Of a stretch of 64,000 bases of DNA, positions 36,218 through 44,657 are shown piece by piece. The stretch's first letter is position 1; each line of letters opens with the position of its first letter. Under the pieces are notes generated by a model that saw only the letters and a program-made list of their open reading frames with translations, was not told the origin of the DNA and did not search any database. Origin of the DNA: Candidatus Eubacterium faecigallinarum (GTDB lineage: Bacteria > Bacillota > Clostridia > Oscillospirales > Acutalibacteraceae); NCBI GenBank assembly GCA_019115455.1, contig DXDN01000001.1, forward strand, positions 62,001-126,000. Direction: 5' to 3'. The position numbers were made by a program, and so were the translations under genes.

Positions 36218-37348
36218 ATGGAATGGGAATTTATGCTGCCGGTAAAACTGGTTTTCGGCAACGGCAAAAGAAAAAATATTGAAAGCTACATCAAAGAAAT
36301 CGGCGGCACCGCCGGTGTTCTTGTGGCATCGAGAAGTTTTGCTAAAAACGGACTCGCTGACGAGCTGGTAAAAATGAGCAACGGACTGATAAAGGGCGTT
36401 TTCAGCGACGTAAGACCGAATCCCACCACGGATAATGTTGACGAGTGCGTAAAGCTTATGCGTGAGCTTAACGCAGATTTTGCCGTGGCTCTTGGCGGCG
36501 GCTCCCCTATGGACTGCTGCAAGGCTGCCTGCGCCATTGTCAAAGGCGATGACGTTATCAGCTCCTATCATTCAGGAGGCAAGACTATTGACGCAAAGGA
36601 AGCTATACCGATGATTGCGCTTCCTACCACATCAGGCACCGCCTCTGAAGTCACTAATATATCGGTGCTGACAGACCTTAAGCTGAATCTGAAAAATCCT
36701 ATGAACGACCCGGCAATGTACCCGAAAATAGCGGTCATCGACCCTGAGCTGACGCTTTCCGTGCCGCCTCAGGTTACGGCTTCCACCGGACTTGATGTGC
36801 TCTCTCACGCAGTTGAAAGCTACTGGTCAACTCTGAATCAGCCCATATGCACCGCCTGCTCGATATACAGCGCAAAACTTGTTTTTGAGTGGCTGGAAAA
36901 AGCGTATAATAATCCCGACGACTTAACCGCAAGGGAGAAGATGGCGGAAGCATCCATAGTCGCAGGTGTAGCGTTCAGCCATCCGAGAACTACCGGTTCC
37001 CACGCCTGCTCATTTCCGCTGACTAACATATACGGAGTTCCTCACGGCGAGGCATGCGCCCTCACCCTTGACTATTTTATAAAATTCAACGCCGACCATG
37101 CCGACAGCGACGGCAGAATTACTGCGCTGGCAAACTACTGCGGCTTTAGCTCAGCATATGAAATGGCGGATGAAATCACCGCTATGAAAAAGCGCATGAA
37201 TATGAGAACAAAGCTCAGCGAAATCGGATGCGTTACAGGCGAGCAAATCCGTGAGCTTACCAAAAAAAGCATGTCCATGCTCATGACGAGAAATCCTATT
37301 GAGTTGACAGAAGACGATATATATGAAATGTACAACAAACTGAGGTGA
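36218..37348 (+). CDS. Iron-containing alcohol dehydrogenase
   Basis: 376 aa; ATG 36218 has GCAGGTGAT upstream, while the in-frame ATG at 36179 lies inside the -10 region. N-terminal NAD(P)-binding Rossmann-like domain (residues 1-170) includes AVALGGGSPMDCCKA (family GGGS motif). The helical iron-binding domain has ASTGLDVLSHAVESY with the first metal Asp and His, GSHACSFPLTNIYGVPHGEA with further His ligands, and FIKFNADHA. The class covers 1,3-propanediol, butanol, ethanol and lactaldehyde dehydrogenases; substrate is not clear here. It overlaps by design with the GtrA-like gene, whose start lies 8 bases downstream. Confidence 0.9.
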   Translation: MEWEFMLPVKLVFGNGKRKNIESYIKEIGGTAGVLVASRSFAKNGLADELVKMSNGLIKGVFSDVRPNPTTDNVDECVKLMRELNADFAVALGGGSPMDCCKAACAIVKGDDVISSYHSGGKTIDAKEAIPMIALPTTSGTASEVTNISVLTDLKLNLKNPMNDPAMYPKIAVIDPELTLSVPPQVTASTGLDVLSHAVESYWSTLNQPICTACSIYSAKLVFEWLEKAYNNPDDLTAREKMAEASIVAGVAFSHPRTTGSHACSFPLTNIYGVPHGEACALTLDYFIKFNADHADSDGRITALANYCGFSSAYEMADEITAMKKRMNMRTKLSEIGCVTGEQIRELTKKSMSMLMTRNPIELTEDDIYEMYNKLR

Positions 37349-37356
37349 ACCCGTCT

Positions 37357-37851
37357 ATGAAAAAATTTTGGAATAAATATAAAGAGATAATAACCTACAT
37401 CATTTTCGGCGTGCTGACAACTTTGGTAAGCTGGGGGTCATATGCTCTCTTCGTAAATCTGATGTCCATGAGCGTATTCCTCGGCAATCTGCTTAGCTGG
37501 ATATGCGCCGTAGCGTTCGCCTATGTTACCAACAAGCTGTGGGTGTTCGACTCCAAAAGCTGGAAGCCATCGGTTATCGGTAAGGAGATAGTTACCTTTG
37601 TCGCATCAAGGGGCGTTACCGGCGTTATTGAAATCGTTGCCGTGCCGCTTTTGGCAAAAACAGGATTTGACAATATTTTCTACAACATTCTGCACAAAAT
37701 GAATATTTCATTGAATATTTTATTCACCGACGGTATTTATTCCAAAATCGTGCTTGCCGTTATAGTGGTTATACTCAACTACTTCTTCAGCAAATTCATT
37801 ATATTTAAAAAGAAAAGCAACGATTCAGACGGCGACAAGCCGTCCGCTTAG
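37357..37851 (+). CDS. GtrA-family membrane protein
   Basis: 164 aa. AGGTGA overlaps the stop of the dehydrogenase gene and fits the ATG at 37357; an in-frame GTG at 37345 is less likely. Four membrane helices with the GtrA pattern: IITYIIFGVLTTLVSWGSYA, then LLSWICAVAFAYVTNKLWVF (conserved N-K-x-W-V-F), FVASRGVTGVIEIVAV, and VLAVIVVILNYFFSKFIIFK (conserved N-Y-x-F-S-K). GtrA proteins move or help present lipid-linked sugars such as undecaprenyl-phosphate glucose for surface glycan decoration. It sits between a dehydrogenase and a GH13 glucosidase, with a short gap on each side. Confidence 0.85.
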   Translation: MKKFWNKYKEIITYIIFGVLTTLVSWGSYALFVNLMSMSVFLGNLLSWICAVAFAYVTNKLWVFDSKSWKPSVIGKEIVTFVASRGVTGVIEIVAVPLLAKTGFDNIFYNILHKMNISLNILFTDGIYSKIVLAVIVVILNYFFSKFIIFKKKSNDSDGDKPSA

Positions 37852-37873
37852 CGAATATTAAGGGGGAGAATTT

Positions 37874-39535
37874 ATGAAAGACTGGTACAAGGAATTAGTA
37901 GTTTATCAAATCTGGCCGCGCTCTTTCTGCGATGGCAACGGGGACGGAATCGGCGACCTTCAGGGAGTGCTCAGCAAGATGGACTATCTTCAGGAGCTGG
38001 GCATAAACTGCATCTGGTTTTCCCCTCTTTATCCGTCGCCCAATGCCGATTTCGGATATGATATTGCCGATTACAAAAATATACATCCGGATTACGGAGA
38101 CCTTGAGCTTTTTAAAACAGTTCTTGACGAAGCACACAAAAGAGGTATCAAGGTGATAATGGATTTGGTGGTGAACCACACCTCGGACGAACATCAGTGG
38201 TTCATCAATTCACTGGATAAAAATTCACCCTATCACGATTACTACATATGGCGCAAGGGAAGGCTCGGCGGCAAGCTGCCTCCAAACAACTGGCTCTCCT
38301 GTTTTGAGGGCGGCGCCTGGGAATACAACAAGAATTTAAACGAATATTATCTTCACGTTTTTGCTAAAAAACAGCCCGACCTTAACCACGACAACCCCAA
38401 GGTTCGCCAAGAGGTTAAGGACGTTATGAAATTCTGGCTGGATATGGGTATCGACGGCTTTCGTGAGGACGTTATAACCTTTATCTCCAAGCGAAAAGGT
38501 CTGCCTGACGGTATCCCGCTGCCGGTGGGCACGGGAATCGAGCATTATATGGACGGTCCGAATATTCACAAATACCTGCGTGAATACCGTGAGGTAACCG
38601 ACAAATACGACTGCTTTACCGTTGGCGAGGCTCCTATGATGACTCCGGCAAAGGCGCTCAATTACATTGACGAGAGGAACAAGGAACTCGATTTGATGTT
38701 CCACTTCCAGCACATTGAGGCTGACGCTTTTCTGATAGATTATCTTCAAAAGCCCTTTGATTTAAAGAGCATGAAAAGAGCCTTTACCTCCTGGCAGAAC
38801 AAAATTAACGGCAGAGCCTGGAACACGCTTTACATTGAAAATCATGACCATCCCCGAATTATCTCACGCTACGGCAGCGAAAAATACAGAACTCAGTCGG
38901 GCAAAATGCTTGCCAACATGTATATGCTTCAGCAGGGCACTCCGTTCATCTATCAGGGTCAGGAAATCGGAATGCTCAACACACGTCTTGACACCATTGA
39001 CGAATATGAAGACGTGTTCGTAAAGAACAATTATGAAGTGGCGAAAAACAAGCTGCATATGAAAGAGAGCAAATGCTTTGAACTGGCGGTTAAGTCCACA
39101 CGTGACAACGCCAGAACTCCGGTGCAGTGGGATGACAGCGAGAACGCAGGATTCACCACGGGAAAGCCATGGTTCCCCGTCAATAAAAATTATCACGAAA
39201 TAAACGCAAAAAAAGAATCCGAGAACCCGGACTCCATACTCAATCATTATAAAAAGCTGATAAAATTCAAGAAAGAAAATCCCGTTGCCATTTACGGCGA
39301 CTACAAGGAGCATTACAAGAATTCCTCAAAACTTTATGTTTATGAAAGGAATTACAAAGGCAGCCGCCTGCTTGTAATAAATTCCTTTACCGAAGACAAC
39401 GTCGCCTTTGAAGCCCCCAAGGGCTTTGAGCTTGACAAGGGAAAAGCTATCCTGTGCAACTATCCTAACCCCACCGTGCAGGGAAACGGCTTTAAAACAC
39501 GACCTTACGAAACAAGAGTATATCTGTTTGAATAA
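37874..39535 (+). CDS. GH13_31 oligo-1,6-glucosidase
   Basis: 553 aa with AAGGGGGAG ahead of the ATG. Calcium-binding DGNGDGIGDLQG at residues 20-31, then the usual GH13 regions: DLVVNHTSDEH (97-107), GFREDVI with nucleophile D199, VGEAP with acid/base E252, and ENHDHPR with D325. QPDLN at 167-171 is the GH13_31 fifth region. V200 after the nucleophile is the residue linked to alpha-1,6 rather than alpha-1,4 preference, so isomaltose and isomalto-oligosaccharides or limit dextrins are likely substrates. No signal peptide, so it works in the cytoplasm. Confidence 0.92.
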   Translation: MKDWYKELVVYQIWPRSFCDGNGDGIGDLQGVLSKMDYLQELGINCIWFSPLYPSPNADFGYDIADYKNIHPDYGDLELFKTVLDEAHKRGIKVIMDLVVNHTSDEHQWFINSLDKNSPYHDYYIWRKGRLGGKLPPNNWLSCFEGGAWEYNKNLNEYYLHVFAKKQPDLNHDNPKVRQEVKDVMKFWLDMGIDGFREDVITFISKRKGLPDGIPLPVGTGIEHYMDGPNIHKYLREYREVTDKYDCFTVGEAPMMTPAKALNYIDERNKELDLMFHFQHIEADAFLIDYLQKPFDLKSMKRAFTSWQNKINGRAWNTLYIENHDHPRIISRYGSEKYRTQSGKMLANMYMLQQGTPFIYQGQEIGMLNTRLDTIDEYEDVFVKNNYEVAKNKLHMKESKCFELAVKSTRDNARTPVQWDDSENAGFTTGKPWFPVNKNYHEINAKKESENPDSILNHYKKLIKFKKENPVAIYGDYKEHYKNSSKLYVYERNYKGSRLLVINSFTEDNVAFEAPKGFELDKGKAILCNYPNPTVQGNGFKTRPYETRVYLFE

Positions 39536-39556
39536 AAACTGAACACCGTAAATATA

Positions 39557-39600
39557 AAAGCAGGTATGAGCCAGACACAGCTCACACCTGCTTTATTTTT
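39557..39600. terminator. Terminator between convergent GH13 and DUF6472 genes
   Basis: AAAGCAGGT pairs with ACCTGCTTT and GAGC with GCTC inside it, followed by ATTTTTTTT. The stem sits between the two convergent stop codons. Confidence 0.85.
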
Positions 39601-39601
39601 T

Positions 39602-39781
39602 TTAATTTTGCTTTCTTACTATATCATATTCGCTGCCGTTTGGACGAAAATAGCGGCAGGTCTTGTTTGCATCCTGAATAAACCGCACATACTCGTCCTC
39701 GTCCAGCACCAGCGAGCAAAAGCTCTCGTCCGTTTCCTCGTCATATTCATTATACCAGCATTTTTCACAAAGGCTGTCCAT
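39602..39781 (-). CDS. DUF6472-like small protein
   Basis: 59 aa. ATG 39781 has AAAGGATGAT upstream, overlapping the end of the RlmA-like gene. The sequence fits the Clostridia DUF6472 family: an N-terminal C-x2-C pair (LCEKCWYNEYDEE), a later Cys (FCSLVLDEDEYVRF) with the acidic DEDE core, a fourth Cys in TCRYF, and the closing motif DIVRKQ. Four cysteines suggest a small zinc-binding protein. It is the last gene of the purH-xth-rlmA unit. Function of the family is unknown; family assignment is from memory of the motif pattern. Confidence 0.75.
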   Translation of the reverse strand: MDSLCEKCWYNEYDEETDESFCSLVLDEDEYVRFIQDANKTCRYFRPNGSEYDIVRKQN

Positions 39782-39790
39782 AGCTTAAAA

Positions 39791-40558
39791 TCATCCTTTT
39801 TTATATTCAAATATCACAAACTCCACGGTCAAGTCCAAAAAATCCACCGTGTCAAGCTTTGCCTTGTCACTCTCGCTTGTCCTGTAAAAATACGGCGTCA
39901 TGGAAAACAGAGTTTTCAGATCATGACGTGATATCCTCACCGTGTCGGAAATCTTCGTTTTCGAATTCATTGTCAAAAGCTCGGTTTTCGGCGGTGCTTC
40001 GTCATTTTTATACGGTCTTTCATAAATCAGCTCTTTCATCTGCCACAGATGATTTTCACCGCCCACAACACTGTAAAGGGTTGCGCCGGGCTTTAACACT
40101 CTGAAAAATTCCTTTTCGTTAAACGGAGCAAACAAATGCATTGCCGTGTCGATACTTTCGTCCGCCACAGGTATTGCAGACATATTTGCAACAAAATACC
40201 TGCCGCCGCTTTTACGCTTTGCGGCAAGGCGTATCATCTCCTTGCTGATATCAAAACCGTATAATTCGCCCTGATAATCGTCGTAATATCCTTCGCCGCA
40301 GCAAATATCAAGCACCGTACCTTTAAGCTTTGAGCTAAGATAATTTTTAAGGCAGGAGTAATATCCCTTGTTCAAAAGCTCGTGCCGAGCTCTGGCAGAA
40401 TCCTTACTGTCGCCTTTTTTATCGCCGCTTTTTGAGCCTAAAAGGAGATTGACGTAACCCTCTTTGGCAAAATCAAAGGAATGATTATTCACGCATTTAA
40501 GGCAGTTGTCCTGCCCAAACAGCTTTTCCCGGCACACCGGGCAGATAAGAACTGACAT
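39791..40558 (-). CDS. rlmA: RlmA-like 23S rRNA guanine-N1 methyltransferase
   Basis: 255 aa, GAGGTAGGGT ahead of the ATG. Residues 6-24 are the zinc-binding start CPVCREKL...CLKC followed by NNHSFDFAKEGYVNLL, a hallmark of RlmA. A linker with SARARHELLNKGYY follows, then the SAM-binding domain with LDICCGEGYYDDY (motif I) and DTAMHLFAPFNEKEFFRVLK. RlmA methylates guanine 745/748 in domain II of 23S rRNA; in Gram-positives some homologues affect macrolide susceptibility. The gene starts 12 bases after the exonuclease gene ends. Confidence 0.9.
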   Translation of the reverse strand: MSVLICPVCREKLFGQDNCLKCVNNHSFDFAKEGYVNLLLGSKSGDKKGDSKDSARARHELLNKGYYSCLKNYLSSKLKGTVLDICCGEGYYDDYQGELYGFDISKEMIRLAAKRKSGGRYFVANMSAIPVADESIDTAMHLFAPFNEKEFFRVLKPGATLYSVVGGENHLWQMKELIYERPYKNDEAPPKTELLTMNSKTKISDTVRISRHDLKTLFSMTPYFYRTSESDKAKLDTVDFLDLTVEFVIFEYKKG

Positions 40559-40570
40559 ACCCTACCTCAA

Positions 40571-41326
40571 TTACAAATCAACATCAAGCACAACGGGGCA
40601 ATGGTCGGAGCCCATAACATCCGTAAGGATATCGGCGCCCTTCAGCCTGTTGTTAAGAGAGCTTGACGCTATAAAATAATCAATTCTCCAGCCGGCATTC
40701 TTTTCCCTTGCCTTGAACATATAGGACCACCAGCTGTACACTCCCTCTTTGTCGGGATAAAAATATCTGAAAGTATCGGTAAAACCGCAGTCAATCATTG
40801 CAGAGAGTTTCTCCCTCTCCTGATCTGTAAATCCTGCGTTTTTATGATTCGTTTTAGGATTCTTAAGGTCAATTTCTTTATGAGCGACGTTAAGGTCACC
40901 GCAGAATATAACCGGCTTTGACTCATTTAAAGAGAGTATATAATCCCTGAAATCGTCCTCCCATTTCATACGGTAATCAAGCCTTTTGAGCTCACGCTGG
41001 GAATTTGGCACATAAACCGTGGCGAAATAGAAATCCTCAAACTCCAGAGTAATAAGCCTGCCCTCTTTGTCATGCTCTTCAATACCCATGCCGTAGCTTA
41101 CGTTCAGCGGCTCTTTTTTGGTAAATATGGCTGTACCTGAATATCCCTTTTTCTCGGCATAGTTCCAGTAGCAGTGGTAGTCCTGCGGGGCAAAATCTAT
41201 CTGCCCCTGCTGGAGCTTTGTCTCCTGTATGCAAAAAATATCGGCGTCAGCTTCATTAAAAAAGCTTTCAAAATCCTTGTTCATACAGGCTCTCAGCCCA
41301 TTTACATTCCACGATATCATTTTCAT
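40571..41326 (-). CDS. xth: Exodeoxyribonuclease III (AP endonuclease)
   Basis: 251 aa; ATG 41326 follows AGGGTGATAATT. Complete family signature set: MKMISWNVNGLRAC, DIFCIQETKLQ (metal-binding E), FYFATVYVPNSQ, FCGDLNVAHKEIDL (D and N of the active site), WSYMFKAREKNAGWRIDYF and GSDHCPVVLDVDL (catalytic D-H). It cleaves next to abasic sites and trims 3' ends in base-excision repair. Length is normal for the ExoA/Xth family. It lies between purH-like and rlmA-like genes in one transcription unit. Confidence 0.93.
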   Translation of the reverse strand: MKMISWNVNGLRACMNKDFESFFNEADADIFCIQETKLQQGQIDFAPQDYHCYWNYAEKKGYSGTAIFTKKEPLNVSYGMGIEEHDKEGRLITLEFEDFYFATVYVPNSQRELKRLDYRMKWEDDFRDYILSLNESKPVIFCGDLNVAHKEIDLKNPKTNHKNAGFTDQEREKLSAMIDCGFTDTFRYFYPDKEGVYSWWSYMFKAREKNAGWRIDYFIASSSLNNRLKGADILTDVMGSDHCPVVLDVDL

Positions 41327-41392
41327 AATTATCACCCTATAATACAAATGAAAGAATAACCGTGAGATTATCCTTTCATCTGACATTTGATA

Positions 41393-42568
41393 TTAATGAT
41401 GGAACAGGCGGATTCCTGTCATTGCCATTGCGATTCCAAAACTGTCGCAGCAGTCGATAACAGCCTGATCTCTTACCGAACCGCCCGGCTGAGCAATGTA
41501 CTTAACGCCTGAGCGAACTGCTCTTTCAATATTATCCTCAAAGGGGAAGAATGCGTCTGAGCCCAGGGCAACCTTGTCCATCTTTTCGTGCCAAGCCTGC
41601 TTTTCCTCTTTAGTAAACGGCTGGGGACATTCGGTAAAATATTTCTGCCATACGCCGTCTTTAAGCAGATCCTCATACTCATCGGATATATAAAGGTCAA
41701 TAGCATTGTCCGCCTCACATTTGCGGATACCCTCGATAAACGGAAGATTGATAACCTTTTCGTTATGACGCAGCCAAAGATTGTCCGCCTTGTTTCCTGC
41801 AAGTCTGGTGCAGTGGATACGGCTCTGCTGACCGGCTCCTACGCCGAAGGTCTGTCCGCCCCTTGCATAGCAAACGGAATTTGACTGGGTGTACTTAAGC
41901 GTAATCATAGAGATAAGCAAATCTATTTTTGCGATCTCCGGTATGTCCTTAACCTTAGTAGGCATATCGTCGAAGAGGTCCATAGTAAGCTTTGAGTCGT
42001 TTCTCTTCTGCTCAAATTTGATGCCGAATACCTGCTTAGTCTCCATAAGCTCCGGCTCATAATCGGGGTCCATCTTGATTATAAGATAGTTGCCTCTTCT
42101 CTTTGACTTAAGAATTTCAAGTGCCTCGTCGGTGTATGAAGGAGCGATGATACCGTCGCTGACCTCTCTTACAAGGAATTTTGCAACGGAGGCGTCGCAC
42201 TCGTCACTGAGAGCGGCAAAATCACCGAAGGACGATACTCTGTCGCATCCTCTTGCACGTACATAAGCCTGGGCTATCGGCGAAAGCTCAAGATCATCAG
42301 GCACCATGCACACCTTGCGCTCAACGCTGTCAAGAGGCTGAGCCACAGCTGCACCTGCCGGAGAAACATGTTTGAACGACGCTGCGCTGGGGAGTCCTGT
42401 TGCCTCCTTAAGCTCCTTAACAAGCTGCCATGAGTTAAAAGCGTCAAGAAGATTGATATAGCCTGCCGAGCCGTTTAATATTTCAAAGGGCAGCTCCTTG
42501 CCGTCCATGTGTATCCTTGCCGGATTCTGGTTCGGATTGCATCCGTACTTAAGCTTGTATTCTGTCAT
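41393..42568 (-). CDS. purH: Stand-alone AICAR transformylase (PurH C-terminal type)
   Basis: 391 aa, shorter than bifunctional PurH (about 510-520). It holds only the AICAR formyltransferase part: LKYGCNPNQNPARI at the start, SFKHVSPAGAAVA with the catalytic Lys-His pair, RARGCDRVSSFGDF, AGQQSRIHCTRLAGNKAD and the closing VKYIAQPGGSVRDQAVID. The N-terminal IMP cyclohydrolase domain is missing, so the last step of IMP synthesis must be done by another enzyme. Stand-alone versions are known in Clostridia and related lineages. The product adds a formyl group from 10-formyl-tetrahydrofolate to AICAR. Confidence 0.88.
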   Translation of the reverse strand: MTEYKLKYGCNPNQNPARIHMDGKELPFEILNGSAGYINLLDAFNSWQLVKELKEATGLPSAASFKHVSPAGAAVAQPLDSVERKVCMVPDDLELSPIAQAYVRARGCDRVSSFGDFAALSDECDASVAKFLVREVSDGIIAPSYTDEALEILKSKRRGNYLIIKMDPDYEPELMETKQVFGIKFEQKRNDSKLTMDLFDDMPTKVKDIPEIAKIDLLISMITLKYTQSNSVCYARGGQTFGVGAGQQSRIHCTRLAGNKADNLWLRHNEKVINLPFIEGIRKCEADNAIDLYISDEYEDLLKDGVWQKYFTECPQPFTKEEKQAWHEKMDKVALGSDAFFPFEDNIERAVRSGVKYIAQPGGSVRDQAVIDCCDSFGIAMAMTGIRLFHH

Positions 42569-42628
42569 ACTCTCATCCTTCCGATAAATTATAATACTTA
42601 TTTAACACTGATATTTTATACTATTACA

Positions 42629-42657
42629 TTGAAAAAAGCAAGGCGCAATGATACAAT
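42629..42657 (+). promoter_or_regulatory. Promoter for ATP-grasp operon
   Basis: TTGAAA, 17 bases, TACAAT, 22 bases before the ATG at 42679; a GGAGATGGGG site follows. Confidence 0.6.
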
Positions 42658-42678
42658 ATATCCATTGGAGATGGGGAA

Positions 42679-43494
42679 ATGACAGGAATCTTAGCAGTTA
42701 ATCACTTTTTAAACGGCGAAAAATTCAGGCAGCTTCACTCTCACCTGATATCCGCCGCTGAGAAATCCGGCATAGAACTGGTATTAAAAACTAATCTTGA
42801 ACTGGCAACACAAAAAGCTAAAGGCGATTTCGTTTTGTTCTGGGACAAGGACGTAAACCTGGCACGCAGGCTGGAAAAATCGGGACTGGCGGTGTTTAAC
42901 AGCTCAGAGTCCATTGCACTTTGCGACGACAAGGCAAGAACTTATATTGAGCTTGACGGCATTGTGCCGCAGCCTGAGACCTATATTTCTCCGAAATGTT
43001 ACTGCGAGTCGGACATGAGCGAATTTGTAAGCGAGGCTGCGGTACGCTTGGGATTTCCGTTAGTATTCAAGGAATGTTTCGGCTCCTTCGGTCAGCAGGT
43101 CCACCTGTGCGGCAGTATTCAGGAGGTTATGGGACTGATAAGCGAAAAACCCTTTATTCTTCAAAAATTCATTGCCTCCAGCGCCGGCAGGGACAAGCGC
43201 CTTGAAATAGTCGGCGACAGGTGTGTAAGCGCTGTCAGAAGAATGAACGAGAACGATTTTCGCTCTAACGTGACTAACGGCGGCACAATGGAGCCGTACA
43301 CCCCCACCGCAGAGGAAATTGAATCCGCCACAGCCGCCTGCAACGCTCTGGGGCTTACTTTCGGCGGAGTGGATATTCTCGAAAACGGAATGGTGTGCGA
43401 GGTCAACTCAAACGCCCACATAATAAACATAATGAACTGCACGGGCATCGACATCGCTCCCGTAATATTTGAAGAAATCAGGTCAAGAATATGA
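42679..43494 (+). CDS. RimK-like ATP-grasp ligase 1
   Basis: 271 aa. N-terminal preATP-grasp domain (MTGILAVNHFLNGEKF; FVLFWDKDVNLARRL), then the ATP-grasp with PLVFKECFGSFGQQVHLC (ATP-binding Lys and glycine loop), PFILQKFI hinge, GRDKRLEIVGDR, NVTNGGTMEP and metal ligands in VCEVNSNAHI. RimK-type enzymes join amino acids to peptides, proteins or cofactors through an acyl-phosphate. It overlaps a second, smaller ATP-grasp gene by 4 bases. Substrate unknown. No peptide precursor gene with a ribosome site is visible next to it. Confidence 0.82.
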   Translation: MTGILAVNHFLNGEKFRQLHSHLISAAEKSGIELVLKTNLELATQKAKGDFVLFWDKDVNLARRLEKSGLAVFNSSESIALCDDKARTYIELDGIVPQPETYISPKCYCESDMSEFVSEAAVRLGFPLVFKECFGSFGQQVHLCGSIQEVMGLISEKPFILQKFIASSAGRDKRLEIVGDRCVSAVRRMNENDFRSNVTNGGTMEPYTPTAEEIESATAACNALGLTFGGVDILENGMVCEVNSNAHIINIMNCTGIDIAPVIFEEIRSRI

Positions 43495-44216
43495 GCGGCA
43501 TCCTTGTTTACACCGAAAAGGAAGCGAAAAGAAACAGATTCAGCGTACAAAAATTTACTGAGAACTTAAATGTTTGTTTAGTAGACGAGAACTACCGAGG
43601 CAGCGCTGATTTTGTAATAAACCGCACCAACGATTACAGAATAGCCGAGTTTTATGAAAGCAGGGGCATACGTGTTTTTAACCCCTCTTCTCTGTCCAAA
43701 ATCGCCAACGACAAACAGGCGTGCTACGAATTTATGCAAAGTCACGGCATACCGATAATGCCAATAAACTACGGCAAAGTGCCCGCTGTCAAAAAACCTA
43801 TTGACGGTCACGGCGGCGAAGGGGTCGTTATGATAAACTCCCCAGAGCCGTTTGAGAAAAACTACGTCTATCAAAAGCCCTGCGACACGCCGGGCAAAGA
43901 CGTAAGAGTATGGGTAATCGGGGGCGAGATAATCGCCTCGATACTCCGTGAAAGCAAAACGGATTTTCGCTCCAACTACTGCCTGGGCGGCAGAGCTGAG
44001 GTCTACAGCTTATCGCCTGAGGAAAAATCCCTTGTAAAAAAAGTAATCAGCCTTGTCGATAGTGATTATATCGGCGTTGATTTTCTGTTTAACAACAACC
44101 AGCCGGTGTTCAATGAAATCGAAGACACCGTGGGGGCAAGAATGGTTTACGACAAGACGGATATAGATATCCTGTCGCTTTACTGCGACTACATCAAAAA
44201 GGAAATGAATTTATGA
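43491..44216 (+). CDS. RimK-like ATP-grasp ligase 2
   Basis: 241 aa, start overlapping the previous stop by 4 bases. N-terminal part MSGILVYTEKEAKRNRFSVQ, then DKQACYEFMQSHGIPIMP (typical RimK entry helix), VKKPIDGHGGEGVVMI (ATP-binding Lys and Gly loop), KNYVYQKPC hinge, KDVRVWVIGGEIIASILR and NYCLGGRAEVY. The metal-ligand segment reads FNEIEDTVGARM where RimK enzymes usually have E-x-N, so the Asn is replaced by Glu. This pair may form a heteromer or act in sequence on one substrate. The unit continues with a small membrane protein, again overlapping by 4 bases. Confidence 0.8.
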   Translation: MSGILVYTEKEAKRNRFSVQKFTENLNVCLVDENYRGSADFVINRTNDYRIAEFYESRGIRVFNPSSLSKIANDKQACYEFMQSHGIPIMPINYGKVPAVKKPIDGHGGEGVVMINSPEPFEKNYVYQKPCDTPGKDVRVWVIGGEIIASILRESKTDFRSNYCLGGRAEVYSLSPEEKSLVKKVISLVDSDYIGVDFLFNNNQPVFNEIEDTVGARMVYDKTDIDILSLYCDYIKKEMNL

Positions 44217-44605
44217 AATATATTTTAAACATATCAGACGCCGACGGCTTTTTTGAAAAAGTGAAGCGGGACAAAATGTTTGCCTGGAAAAAAAGCACGT
44301 CGGGGCTTAACCTCAAATACAACGGCGTATTCACCGTGATATCAAACCCGAAAATCACGCTGATAAAAAACAGCGATACAGAAATTGAAATAAACATCCG
44401 CTCAGGACTGCTGGTGCCAATAATTGCGGCGGCGTTCACCCTCTTTTTCTGGGCTATGGGAATCATCGCCGCCGTTACCCAAAAGCTGAGTGTACCCGTC
44501 ATCGTGATTGTGTTTTTACTGCCGATGATATTATGGATGTTGCATTTCTTGTTTAACAAAGTAATCGGCAAACAAATAATAGAACATCTAAAATATATCA
44601 GTTAA
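44213..44605 (+). CDS. Small two-helix membrane protein in ATP-grasp operon
   Basis: 130 aa; start overlaps the ATP-grasp 2 stop by 4 bases. Residues 1-65 are soluble and beta-like (FAWKKSTSGLNLKYNGVFTV). Two membrane helices follow (GLLVPIIAAAFTLFFWAMGI; LSVPVIVIVFLLPMILWMLH), then a short basic tail. No family recognised. The tight coupling suggests it works with the two ligases, perhaps placing them or their product at the membrane. Confidence 0.7.
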   Translation: MKYILNISDADGFFEKVKRDKMFAWKKSTSGLNLKYNGVFTVISNPKITLIKNSDTEIEINIRSGLLVPIIAAAFTLFFWAMGIIAAVTQKLSVPVIVIVFLLPMILWMLHFLFNKVIGKQIIEHLKYIS

Positions 44606-44648
44606 AAAGACGCTCTGTCGGACTGTTTCCACCGGCAGAGCGTCTTTT
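44605..44648. terminator. Bidirectional terminator
   Basis: AAAAGACGCTCTG paired with CAGAGCGTCTTTT, extended inward by TCGG/CCGG, between the convergent ATP-grasp operon and the Xre gene. Confidence 0.9.
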
Positions 44649-44657
44649 AATTTTACT

